The position numbers and the translations under genes were made by a program. This document shows, piece after piece, positions 37,115 through 46,200 of a DNA stretch of 64,000 nucleotides; position 1 is the first letter of the stretch, and each line of letters begins with the position of its first letter. The DNA is from Acinetobacter sp. ANC 3813 (lineage in GTDB: Bacteria; Pseudomonadota; Gammaproteobacteria; Pseudomonadales; Moraxellaceae), in NCBI RefSeq assembly GCF_002135435.1, contig NZ_NEGK01000001.1, positions 1 to 64,000 of the forward strand, given 5' to 3'. A model generated the notes under the pieces. That model worked only from the letters and a program-made list of their open reading frames with translations. It was not told the DNA's origin and ran no database searches.

Positions 37115-37672
37115 CTAAAATGCTGACTGCTGTTGCTGAGCTTTTTGTTGAAATTGGCGCTTGTTTTCAACTTCAATTTCATTATTCATTTTTGAGTAGT
37201 TCGTTTTATCTTTGAACTGTAAAAAAGTTGTAGTATCAGGCCAGCCACGGTATGCCGTTATGCTCATTCCATTTTTGAAATTCCACGTATAACTTGCATC
37301 CCCAAGATTTGGGTTGCCTGACCTTTGACTTGGTTGTCCATACTTTGATGAAACTAAATTTGCAACTTCAAGAATTTTTCCTGAGTCCATAAACACTGGA
37401 AATTTGTATTCTGCAAATGCAAATTTCCCATTAGATGTATAACCAAAGTTTAATTCTGAAGCGCCTTGTAATACACCATTAGAATTGTATTTATCTATCC
37501 AGTAATTGTTATCTTCACGAACTGCTTTTACATCAGTATTTTGTAAAACCGAGCGAATTTGATCGCGTGTTGCCCCTTTTAACTCTATATTAAATAATTG
37601 TGGTGCAGCCATTACAGATGAAGAAGCTACTGTTACACACAATATTAAAGCCGTATTAATAATATGATGCAT
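37115..37672 (-). CDS. Exported protein of unknown function
   Basis: A 185-residue protein with a signal peptide ending SSVMAAPQ (about residue 23). The mature part holds KGATRDQIRSVLQ and a beta-rich segment with YTWNFKNGMSITAYRGWPD, reminiscent of small periplasmic proteins that track sequence differences in secreted substrates, but no family can be named. The C-terminus is a Gln-rich tail (KAQQQQSA). It is third of a tandem trio of exported proteins on the minus strand, followed by a strong hairpin. Confidence 0.6.
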   Translation of the reverse strand: MHHIINTALILCVTVASSSVMAAPQLFNIELKGATRDQIRSVLQNTDVKAVREDNNYWIDKYNSNGVLQGASELNFGYTSNGKFAFAEYKFPVFMDSGKILEVANLVSSKYGQPSQRSGNPNLGDASYTWNFKNGMSITAYRGWPDTTTFLQFKDKTNYSKMNNEIEVENKRQFQQKAQQQQSAF

Positions 37673-37737
37673 AAAAAAATATCCTAGATTGTATTAATAT
37701 TCATTTGAAATAAAAGATTGAATTGAGTTTTTAAAAT

Positions 37738-38235
37738 TTAATTTATTTTTCTAGAAAATAATTTCCCATCTTCAACGGTAAGATTAAACTTAGTTAAACG
37801 ACTAGGGCAACAATGCCCATCATCCTCAAAATAATCATATTGATGAACATTAATATGACCTTTACTATCTTTTTGAATACTGGCTGTTATGGCAAAAAAC
37901 TTTGAATCTAAATAAGTAATTTTTTGACCCTTCTGTCCAAGAAAAACAGCAATTTCTGTACTCATCGTTGTTGGATGACAATTCGTTTTTTCACAAAAAT
38001 TAAGTACTGTAATTTTGTCTTTAATTCCATCGTGATTAATATCAGCAGTGATAATTTCTTTAGATTTTAGAGAAAATCTAAAATAGTCTGAATCTGTAGC
38101 ATATTTTTTGCTGTCTAAATTCAATTTTTTTATAGATGTTTGTACACGGTTGTTGATCTGTTGCTGAAGAGTTGTTGCTTCTGCTCTAGTAGCAAAAAGT
38201 ATAGAGAAAGCAGTGAGTAGTATTAACTTTTTCAC
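37738..38235 (-). CDS. Exported protein with DxDxDG-like calcium loop
   Basis: A 165-residue protein with a signal peptide (about 20 residues, ending RAEA). The mature part carries ADINHDGIKDKI, a calcium-binding FG-GAP/EF-hand-like loop, and Cys pairs (NFCEKTNCHP and GHCCPS) likely to form disulfides in the periplasm. It begins 11 bp after the upstream lipoprotein gene, so the two are cotranscribed. The family is not recognised further. Confidence 0.6.
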   Translation of the reverse strand: MKKLILLTAFSILFATRAEATTLQQQINNRVQTSIKKLNLDSKKYATDSDYFRFSLKSKEIITADINHDGIKDKITVLNFCEKTNCHPTTMSTEIAVFLGQKGQKITYLDSKFFAITASIQKDSKGHINVHQYDYFEDDGHCCPSRLTKFNLTVEDGKLFSRKIN

Positions 38236-38246
38236 AAATGTATTCC

Positions 38247-38900
38247 TTAAAAATTAGCCGCTTCTGACTGATTTTTTTTCTGTTGGCTTTCTTGATTTAT
38301 TTGAGATCTTTGCTGTTCAAATTCTTGAGTAACATATTCAATATTTACTTTAAAGCCCCCCATATGTGGAGCACTAACTTTAATCATTTCATTGTTTGGA
38401 GTAAGAAAAACAGTTTCTTGATCCCCTACAAAAGGTGCTTTTTCACGAATAATTTTATAACTATTTTTCTGCACATAACTTACAATTTTTTTGTATGTCT
38501 CTTTTGACATATGATTATTTTCACTTACTGTCATCCAAACAGAAACTAACTTTTGATTTTTATCAAAACCAAACTGAGTAAATAGTAGACCATCTATATC
38601 AAAACCAGTACCATCATTTTCTAAAACTGGCCCTCCAGCATAAGACTCACCGTTTATTTTATAATTATTTAATCGCTTCTTTACGGAATCAACTGTTGAA
38701 TCTCTTAACTTAAAGCCTAAAACAGGTGTACCTTTTAAAGTAGGGTCATCTTCTGGCGTTATTTTTTCAGGTGATTTCTGAGCGACAACCTCTTCTTTGC
38801 CTTGAATTTTAGTTTTCTCTTGAGAATTATTATCTTTGGAACAGCTAGTTAATAAAAAAAATGAAGTAATGATTAATAATATTGATACTTTTTTAAGCAT
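38247..38900 (-). CDS. Lipoprotein of unknown function
   Basis: A 217-residue lipoprotein: basic N-terminus, hydrophobic core, and lipobox LLTSC with Cys at about residue 20, then a charged linker of about 40 residues. The following domain (VLGFKLRDSTVDSVKKRL, FDIDGLLFTQFGFDKNQKL) resembles small alpha/beta lipoproteins; the C-terminus is Gln-rich. It is the first gene of the exported trio. Residues after Cys (SKDN) include Asp at +3, not +2, so sorting to the outer membrane is likely. Confidence 0.6.
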   Translation of the reverse strand: MLKKVSILLIITSFFLLTSCSKDNNSQEKTKIQGKEEVVAQKSPEKITPEDDPTLKGTPVLGFKLRDSTVDSVKKRLNNYKINGESYAGGPVLENDGTGFDIDGLLFTQFGFDKNQKLVSVWMTVSENNHMSKETYKKIVSYVQKNSYKIIREKAPFVGDQETVFLTPNNEMIKVSAPHMGGFKVNIEYVTQEFEQQRSQINQESQQKKNQSEAANF

Positions 38901-39018
38901 AATTAAAAAATCTCTTATAAATATTAAAATGTTAGAGCACTAAACTAAAAATCTGCAAAAGATTATTAATTTTAGGAGAAAAAGGCAATGACATATCTAC
39001 ACATAGTTAAGTTTATTC

Positions 39019-39741
39019 CTATTTATATGTACGAATTAAGGAATCTTCTAAGTAGCGATTTGAGAAGTTATTTTCAAACCAACGCAGTGCATCTTGAGTA
39101 AAATAAATATTGGTGTATATACGACTATCCACACCAATCGCTGAAATTGTTTGCCATGAGCGAGTCATAATCGCTATAGGGCTACCATCCTTATCAAACT
39201 CTACAAATGCAGGATCAACATCATAACGATTCACAGCACCATTAAACTCTGTAATGGATTGCACTAATCCACGATTTAAATCACTATTAATGTTCTTTTT
39301 ATACATGCGAACCTGATGGCCTTTAGCTAGAGCTTGTTCAATAAACATTTTTGAAGCTAAATCTTTTTCTGAAATATAAATACCATTGTTAATTTTTTGA
39401 TTCGCTTCATTGAAATTTGCTTCGTGATTTATATATTTTTCTAAATAAATTGAACCCATTGTCCGTTTTTCTAATTTGAATTTATCATTCATCAGTGATT
39501 GATTTAAGATAATCACATTATTATTTGAACGACTTAAAAGAACTAAAAACTTATTTCGTATATCTTTATTTAACATTTCATCCCATACGCGTTGGGTTCC
39601 TTTGCTGACCCATCCATCATATGCACTCACTCCTTTTGATATCGCACCTGTCGTACTATCTGCTGCGGTCTGAATTTGTTGACAACCGACTAAATTAATT
39701 ACAAAAAAACCACCTACTAAAAATAAAAAATTCTTCTTCAT
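39019..39741 (-). CDS. Lipoprotein divergent from XRE regulator
   Basis: A 240-residue lipoprotein with lipobox NLVGC (Cys at about residue 20). The mature protein is mixed helix/strand with basic patches (RMYKKNINSDLNRG). Its gene is divergent from the XRE regulator at 39868, and the 126-bp gap holds two matching operators, so it is probably controlled by that regulator. No family is recognised. A surface role such as superinfection exclusion is possible but only inferred from location. Confidence 0.65.
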   Translation of the reverse strand: MKKNFLFLVGGFFVINLVGCQQIQTAADSTTGAISKGVSAYDGWVSKGTQRVWDEMLNKDIRNKFLVLLSRSNNNVIILNQSLMNDKFKLEKRTMGSIYLEKYINHEANFNEANQKINNGIYISEKDLASKMFIEQALAKGHQVRMYKKNINSDLNRGLVQSITEFNGAVNRYDVDPAFVEFDKDGSPIAIMTRSWQTISAIGVDSRIYTNIYFTQDALRWFENNFSNRYLEDSLIRTYK

Positions 39742-39795
39742 CTTACCCTCTGATTCTTAGTGAAAATTCACAACTAATAATTAAGTGGTCAAAAT

Positions 39796-39845
39796 ACTAA
39801 GGAATCCTTAGTAATTAATCAATTAAAAACTAAGAGAATCTTAGT
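39796..39845. promoter_or_regulatory. Twin palindromic operators ACTAAG-N5-CTTAGT
   Basis: Two 17-bp inverted repeats share the arms ACTAAG/CTTAGT with 5-base spacers (GAATC and AGAAT), at 39796-39812 and 39829-39845. Centres are 33 bp apart, about three helical turns. They lie between the divergent lipoprotein and XRE genes, 22 bp before the regulator start, the usual arrangement for an autoregulating phage-type repressor. Confidence 0.85.
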
Positions 39846-39867
39846 TTTAATTAATTATCAAATACCT

Positions 39868-40194
39868 ATGGTACGCAATAATTCCAATGTGTTTTCAATG
39901 CGTCTAAAAATTGCCCGTAAGGCGAAGAAACTTTCTCAGGAACGTTTAGGAATACTCGCAGGTATTGATGAAGCCTCGGCTAGTGCACGAATGAATCAGT
40001 ATGAAACTGGAAAATATGCACCTGATCTACTTATGGTGAAAAAAATAGCTGAAGTTTTAGAAGTACCAGTCGCTTATTTTTATACAGAAAATAATTTAAT
40101 GGCTGAAATTATTATGCAGCTCCAATTCTTGACTGAAGTGCAACATAAAGAAGTATTGGATTACATTCATCAAACAACTCAAAAACATCAATAA
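39868..40194 (+). CDS. XRE-family transcriptional regulator
   Basis: A 108-residue protein with an N-terminal lambda-repressor-like helix-turn-helix (LKIARKAKKLSQERLGILAG, then NQYETGKYAPDLLMVKKIAE) and a short C-terminal helical part. It is most likely the repressor of its own gene and of the divergent lipoprotein gene through the twin operators. It contains no peptidase domain, so induction must differ from LexA-type repressors. A second ATG (MRLKIARK, residue 11) is possible. It converges on the 332-residue gene. Confidence 0.88.
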   Translation: MVRNNSNVFSMRLKIARKAKKLSQERLGILAGIDEASASARMNQYETGKYAPDLLMVKKIAEVLEVPVAYFYTENNLMAEIIMQLQFLTEVQHKEVLDYIHQTTQKHQ

Positions 40195-40239
40195 AATTGA
40201 TATATTTTACTGGTATTAATAAGAATATTTGATATTATT

Positions 40240-41238
40240 TTATAGACCCTGTACTTCAATGTATTCACTGATCAACTGCCAATTTTCCGTTGTTGAAATC
40301 TCTCGTGGAAGTTCGACTTCAAAGGATTCATAAAAATATCTACGCATACAATATTCAGTATAAGAATTTGCATAGGTTTCATACCGTACGATGATTGTTA
40401 AGTCCATCATCGGCATTTGTGCCTGATCCCATCGTTGTCTTTTCCGACTGAAAAAAAATAGTTTCCCGAAGGTATATAAACGTCCTGCCTGTTGTCGATT
40501 ACCTCTGAATACAGCATACACTTTGAAATAACGCTGCCATGCAAGAAGGTCATTGAGCGCTTTGGTTTGATCTTTCTGTGAAATCACTCGATTGAGAATT
40601 TGAGTTAATTCTCTTTTTTGTTTTTCTATTTCAGTTTTCTTAAATCGCCACGTCCATGAAAAATTCCTATTACTTTTACGATAAAACTTAGTTTGATGTT
40701 CAGCATATTTTTTATGACTCAACCGTACTAATTCAGCCTCATATTTTCCAAAATCCAGACTTAAATAGGGTTTATTGAATATGAAATTGAATTGTTCATT
40801 GTCTTTATAGTAATGACGGATAAAAGTTAATTCTTGCCCGACTGTGATTTTATCCCAGATGACAGGTTCAAGTTCAGCAATTTTATCTTTTGATGTATGT
40901 GCTGAACTGGTTGTTGAAGTCACTTTGCCTATTGTTTCTTTGCTGTGACGATGACTATTAGGGGTTTTAATCAACAAGATAAATAACCACGCATCTTTAT
41001 AAAGAATGTCTTGAGCAATGAGATCAGCGACAGGTAATCCTTGTTTTAATCGATATGTTCTTTGCCGACTGGTTAAATTTAATGCGTATCGCTCGGTTAA
41101 TTTATGAATAATTTTTTCAATATCAATTTTACCTAACTCGGCTTGCACTATAAATTTGCAATAAAAATATGATCCTCTTGTGACCTTATCTTGAATTTTT
41201 TGTGCAGTGTATTTTGTGTGGGGGCTGTAATCAATCAT
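40240..41238 (-). CDS. Basic orphan protein divergent from the large noncoding RNA
   Basis: A 332-residue strongly basic protein, unusually rich in Tyr, Phe, Arg and Lys. The N-terminal part (SYFYCKFIVQAELGKIDIEK, then RYALNLTSRQRTYRLKQG) looks like a helical nucleic-acid-binding domain. A central region has WTWRFKKTEIEKQKRELTQ, and the C-terminus is rich in aromatic residues (FFFSRKRQRW). No known family is recognised. It is transcribed away from the noncoding unit that begins 300 bp upstream, so the two form a divergent pair. RNA binding is an inference from composition and context only. Confidence 0.65.
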   Translation of the reverse strand: MIDYSPHTKYTAQKIQDKVTRGSYFYCKFIVQAELGKIDIEKIIHKLTERYALNLTSRQRTYRLKQGLPVADLIAQDILYKDAWLFILLIKTPNSHRHSKETIGKVTSTTSSAHTSKDKIAELEPVIWDKITVGQELTFIRHYYKDNEQFNFIFNKPYLSLDFGKYEAELVRLSHKKYAEHQTKFYRKSNRNFSWTWRFKKTEIEKQKRELTQILNRVISQKDQTKALNDLLAWQRYFKVYAVFRGNRQQAGRLYTFGKLFFFSRKRQRWDQAQMPMMDLTIIVRYETYANSYTEYCMRRYFYESFEVELPREISTTENWQLISEYIEVQGL

Positions 41239-41399
41239 TCTATGTCATCCAACTATACACTTTTGATGTCAATCAACAATCCATTTAAATCCAAATTTCT
41301 TCATTCATTTTTGAATTGTTCATCAACAATAATTTTCTCTACATTTCCCATTTTGCTGAGTGCGTCAGCAATCAGCATTAATCAAATTGCGCTAGCACT

Positions 41400-41422
41400 G
41401 TCACCTCACGTTGTAAGGTGAC
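41400..41422. promoter_or_regulatory. Inverted repeat between orphan gene and noncoding RNA
   Basis: GTCACCT (41400-41406) and AGGTGAC (41416-41422), a perfect 7-bp inverted repeat with a 9-base spacer, in the 300-bp gap between the divergent units. It may be an operator or a hairpin in the orphan gene's leader. Confidence 0.4.
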
Positions 41423-41483
41423 AATAAAGTAGTTCCTAGTGCGCATTACGGGACTTAATCAGTAAATTTTATACTTGTTTAAA

Positions 41484-41528
41484 TAATATATCAATAATAT
41501 TGATATATTAAATTTACTTTGTTAATAT
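41484..41528 (+). promoter_or_regulatory. Promoter with overlapping 27-bp palindromic operator
   Basis: A -35 TTGATA at 41500-41505 and a -10 TAATAT at 41523-41528 are separated by 17 bp, giving a sigma-70 promoter with expected start near 41535. A perfect palindrome, 41484-41510 (13-bp arms such as TAATATATCAATA around a single central A), covers the -35 element. This is the expected place for a repressor. Confidence 0.75.
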
Positions 41529-41534
41529 AAATGA

Positions 41535-42985
41535 ATATCAATCGAATTGTGGATTGACCATCCATTCCAACTTTCTTTTTTTTGAAGTTGTTTGAATGGC
41601 TGACCACCATTCAAAAACTTTGATACATATTGCCCTAAGTACACGAACTAACCATTTTTGTATTGCCGATGTAGCGGACTGCTGGGGAAACCTCGCTCGG
41701 TACGTTGCAACGGGGGCTAGAGGATTGCAATATCCTCTTTCTATCCGTTCATTCACTTTTAAGAGTTCCGAAAACCTAAAAAGTGGTTGGGCGACAAGGA
41801 AACGGGAGCCTATAAACGATTTATCGTGAAATGGTCATTTGGTTAGTAATAGCCAGATTAGGTGTGAAACTATGAAAGTAGCGGATCATTGAAACCCTGT
41901 TCAAAGTGATACAGTCAGGAGCAGCATAGGATGTGCGATAGTCTCCGTTAATAGCTGAGTGTGTATGCTTGATCGAAGCAAGGGTCAACGACTTGCGAAA
42001 AGTATGCTCATTTCCAATCACGATGGCTGCTGAGAGTGCCGTGAGGTACTAGGACTTCGAGGCTAACGCTGGAGAAGTCGGCACCATTGGGCGCAAGCTG
42101 AATGGGTCGCTGGATAGCTTAAACGTGTAACGGCATTAATCGATAGATGCTGATTGGAGTGTAAGAGTTTTACCCTTTATAAAGTTGTGTATACATCATA
42201 TCCCGATAAAACCAAGGAACTACGGTCGGGGGAAACAGGAAGCATGTATACAGGCGAGAGGATAAACGGTCTGCACATTAAGACATTTTGAAATAACTTG
42301 GGAAGCACTGAATAAAAAGGCTTAAATTGGTTAAAAGTCTGCTGTATTTTTTCAGTGTGGGAGCGATGGTGAGTAGCGCATATAAAACGTTTTAACTTGA
42401 TGTTTGTTTATTCCAGTTAAATTGTGGAAATTGTACTTCTCCAACTGAAAAATTTGATTTTGATTCATTTTTTAATGATGAGTTATTTAGAAGATTTTCA
42501 GTAGGATGAGTAAATGAGATAGCTAGCTTAAAGCGAATCCTAAAACATTTCGATTTTTTTTCAGTCGGGATGCTCATTGCGAAAACTTGAGTCGGCACAT
42601 GCGTGAGCATGTTGGACAATATGTAAAAAAGAAAGGTTAATGGAACACTGGTCATGTTTCTCAGTTTGGGATTGGTCTCTCTGGCTAGGCCAAGATTGAT
42701 ACAGTGTAAGTATTCTGAAGTTTGGTCACTGATGAAAACATACTTATACGGGTTTGCCTGAGACATAATTCAGGATAATGCTACACCAGCATGAAAAAAT
42801 CGTGGCTTGTCCTTCCAGATTAGACAAGCATAAAGCTATTGCCTAGCAGTAGAAATATGAAATGGAATATGGCCTAAGTCGGCATGAAAAAATTGAACCG
42901 CCAGAACAGGCGTAATTATCTGCTCAACAAAGAGCATTAAGAAATGAAATTAGGCTCGATCCCTTAGGGACGAGCCTTGTCTTTT
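41535..42985 (+). ncRNA. Large structured noncoding RNA unit, about 1.45 kb
   Basis: The unit has a promoter at its start and a strong terminator (42953-42978 then TCTTTTTT) at its end, but no plus-strand ORF longer than 78 codons. Hairpins seen include AGAGGAT/ATCCTCT (41719-41738), TGCTT/AAGCA (41966-41980), GTGCC-GTGA-GGTAC (42036-42049, GNRA-type loop), GACTTC/GAAGTC (42053-42079), and GTATACAT/ATGTATAC (42189-42251) enclosing CCCGA/TCGGG. GGAAAC recurs three times. The motif AGTCGGCA occurs three times. Size and islands context recall ornate phage RNAs such as GOLLD or ROOL, but no match can be claimed. No group II domain V and no RNase P motifs were seen. It may be one RNA or two. Confidence 0.7.
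42953..42985 (+). terminator. Strong rho-independent terminator of the noncoding unit
   Basis: The stem AGGCTCG-a-TCCC-tta-GGGA-CGAGCCT (42953-42978, 11 pairs, one bulged A) is followed by TGTCTTTTTT. The T-run lies only on the plus-strand side, so it ends a plus-strand transcript, and no protein gene precedes it. Confidence 0.92.
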
Positions 42986-43207
42986 TTATGTACTGCATTA
43001 TCTAACAAAATTTAATTAAAATATGAGTGATGACGACCGAGTTGATATAGGTTTATTAATACATAGATAATAGGCTGAAAGAATAAAAATGTAGTAGAGA
43101 TAAAAACATGACTAATTTAAAGACTAAAAAATATAACTATGCTTAATCTATTAAATTACAACTAGTTTTTAAGGGCTAAATAAATATTAATATGTAGCAT
43201 TTTTAAA

Positions 43208-46200
43208 CTACAACATCTTATTTAACCATTCTTCAAGATGATCTACTTGAACAAATGAAAGATCGACTTGATAAGGTGGGCATCTAAACCACCAATAAGT
43301 ATTTTTTGAAACATACAAATTAATAATTCTTAAATCCACTAAATTATTGGGTGTAGGCCATTGCATAGAAGATCTTATCTTATTATGTTCTGATAACAAA
43401 AACTCATGCCTTCTTTTAACTTTAGATATTTGTGATTTATCACTTTGATCTTTTCCAAAGACCCTCTGTCTTAGGCGACTCATATCTTTTAAGCAATATG
43501 CTGGTTGGTTGTATTTACATTCAACCATAATCCAACAATTAGACTCTGGCAAAAAAGCTAATACATCATAATCCCCAATATCGGGATATTTATCTTGCTT
43601 AAATTTTTTCTTTAGGTCTATTCCTTGCCCAACATAATGAGTATATCTACTCAAAATATCGAAAGCTTTTTGTTCTAGTTGCTTTTCTAAAACAGTTTTT
43701 GAATCATCTACTAACTTATTAACTGTAGGAAAGTTAAAGTCAGCAGGTAAATATCCATCTGTTATATGATTTGTCCAAATACCTAATGAACGATAAGTAC
43801 AAGCAGGAGACCATATAATTTCATCATTTAAGGATATTAAAGGCTTAATATTCAACCTATTAGTTCTCTTACTATGATCACCAACAGGTACATCAAACTG
43901 AACTGTTTCAATACCTTCTAAAATGTTAATTTTACTACTATCTAGGATTAGAAATTTAATAATTTTTTCTAATTCATCTATATTTATCGAAGGATTGCAA
44001 ATAAATTCAGTAAGAACAGAAATTAATTCATTAAAATTGGATTTATAAAAACCTTGTATTTCAATTCCTTTCACATTTGACCACGTAGATAAACAGTGTA
44101 GTACTACGAACAAATTTCTAAAACCAAACTTCAAATCTGAGTAGAAAGCTAAATCAATCAATTTATATTTATCATTAGGAATAATAGATTTCAATTCATC
44201 TTCACTATTAATACCAATTCCAAGCTTATAAGAACTTAATTCTTTATTATACTCATCTTTTATTTTTAGACTCTCATCTGACATTATAATTTCAGGAATA
44301 AAACTAAAATCAATTTCAATTCCTTCAACTCCTAAATCATAGTGTAATCCATCACTTGAATGATACATGTTAAGTAGCCAATTAATACAACCTAATATCG
44401 TCTGATATTCCTCATATTCAATTTTTAATGAACTATTACTACTTAACATTAGAGTGCATTCTATTAAATATCTATAAAGTTGAGATGTCCTTATGAAGTC
44501 GGAGTTCATGTTAGCAAGTTTTTCAGACCTATCATAGCTAACTTCATGTTTTAAACTCATTTCTTGTTTAAAGTCATCTAAATAACTAGCTGAATTCAAA
44601 ATGGAATATTCATACAATGATGTTTCAATTATAGAATCAACACTATATTTTTTTATATAATCATGTATATATTCTCTAAATTCACCTGAAGCATTATTAA
44701 TGATTTCTTTAGCAGTATTTACATCTTTATATAAGCCAGCCTCTATGCCATTTGATTTAAATATCTTTGCTAATTCCTGTCTACCTTTTTTATAATATAT
44801 TTCTTTAATTGGATTTACCACTTTATCGATAACATCGAATTTTGGAGAAATATGACCCATTGTCATTCTCAATTGCCATTCGTTCGTCTCTAGTAATGTA
44901 TAAAACAAAGCATCAATATTTTTAATCTCATTAATTTCATTAAATATTTTTAAAAATTCGATACAAATTTCAGTTTGAAATCCTGCATTTTTACTATTTT
45001 TAAAATAAAAAAAACAATAATTCAAATTCAAAAATACATTTATTTTTTTAATTTTATCTCCATTATTAATAATTTCATAATTCGTAATTAATTTATCAAA
45101 ATCTGATGGTTTAAATTCACCTTCAATATTTAATATATCTATTCCTATTAACAAGTTAATTACAACCCCCTTAGGTAAGTTTACGTTGTATAAATAACTT
45201 TTTCGTCTAGAAAATGCATCTGCTGCCGCATGAGAGAATAACTCTAAAACTCTAGGAGTTAATTCGGTTTTATAACTATCAATTATTTTGAAATCAAATA
45301 AAAAATGTATACTTACATTATTAACACATGTACTCCAAGACATCATTTCATGATTGTTTGTAACTAAATGATAGTTTTCATCATATGAACTTTCTACATA
45401 CCATTGATGTTCATCATCAGGAAGCATCAATGGTAAATCTCCATATTTTTCAATTATTTTTTCGTACCTAAAAGATGGTGAAGCATGAGTATCAATCATA
45501 ATCATTGAAAATACTGTTGCACCATCTTCAAGTAGTCCATGACTATGTTTAAAAGAAGCAAAACCATCTAAATTAAAACCAACAAAAACTGTTTTCTTTT
45601 GAATCGTTTTGTAATAATCAACAAATTCGTCTAACTCATCATCCGACTCCATGGAGTCAATAATCGATATAAATTCATTAATCGATGAAAACTCAACATT
45701 ATTTTCCTTTATTACTGGTACTAAATGATTTCTTGTAGTTAATTCTGGTAGGATTACTAAAATTCTTATTTTATCAAATATCAATCTCCCCCCATCGACA
45801 TCTCTTGGTTGTAAACCATTTTGTGAATATGCTTTTTGCATCCCCCAATTAGGATCTGACATAATATTTTTAATTTTTTTTATGATTGACGGTAAATTAT
45901 CTAGATTATTAGAATCTAGTGGGAGAATGAAATAGGTACGATTTCTACTTTGAAACACACCACTAAACATAATATTTAAAATATTTTTTAACGTTCTTAT
46001 TCTAAAACTACCACATAATAATTTTTTTAAATTTTTCTTTAAAAACACTGATACACTCATGGTTTTATTATTTAAAGAAATATAGTTTTTATCATTATAA
46101 TACTCAACCAAAACGACTATCTGATTTCTAAGAGAAAATGGATATATCTTATTCTCATATTCAAAATAGCAATATGGATTCACTTCTGCATTCATGTATC

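Noticed and set aside
41191..41421. 76-codon plus-strand ORF overlapping the start of the 332-aa gene
   Set aside because: Overlaps the orphan gene antisense and ends in the inverted repeat; no ribosome site seen.
41596..41829. 78-codon plus-strand ORF at the start of the RNA
   Set aside because: Overlaps hairpins of the RNA, lacks a ribosome site and has no protein-like pattern.
41535..42385. Group II intron
   Set aside because: No reverse-transcriptase ORF and no domain V motif seen; could only be excluded fully with covariance models.
42392..42766. 124-codon minus-strand ORF inside the noncoding RNA region
   Set aside because: Composition looks random, no ribosome site or promoter, and the strong plus-strand terminator downstream indicates transcription in the opposite direction.
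42865..42880. TATGGCCTAAG, resembling the two halves of the 11-nt GAAA tetraloop receptor
   Set aside because: The two halves are contiguous, so they cannot form the receptor helix with each other; probably chance.
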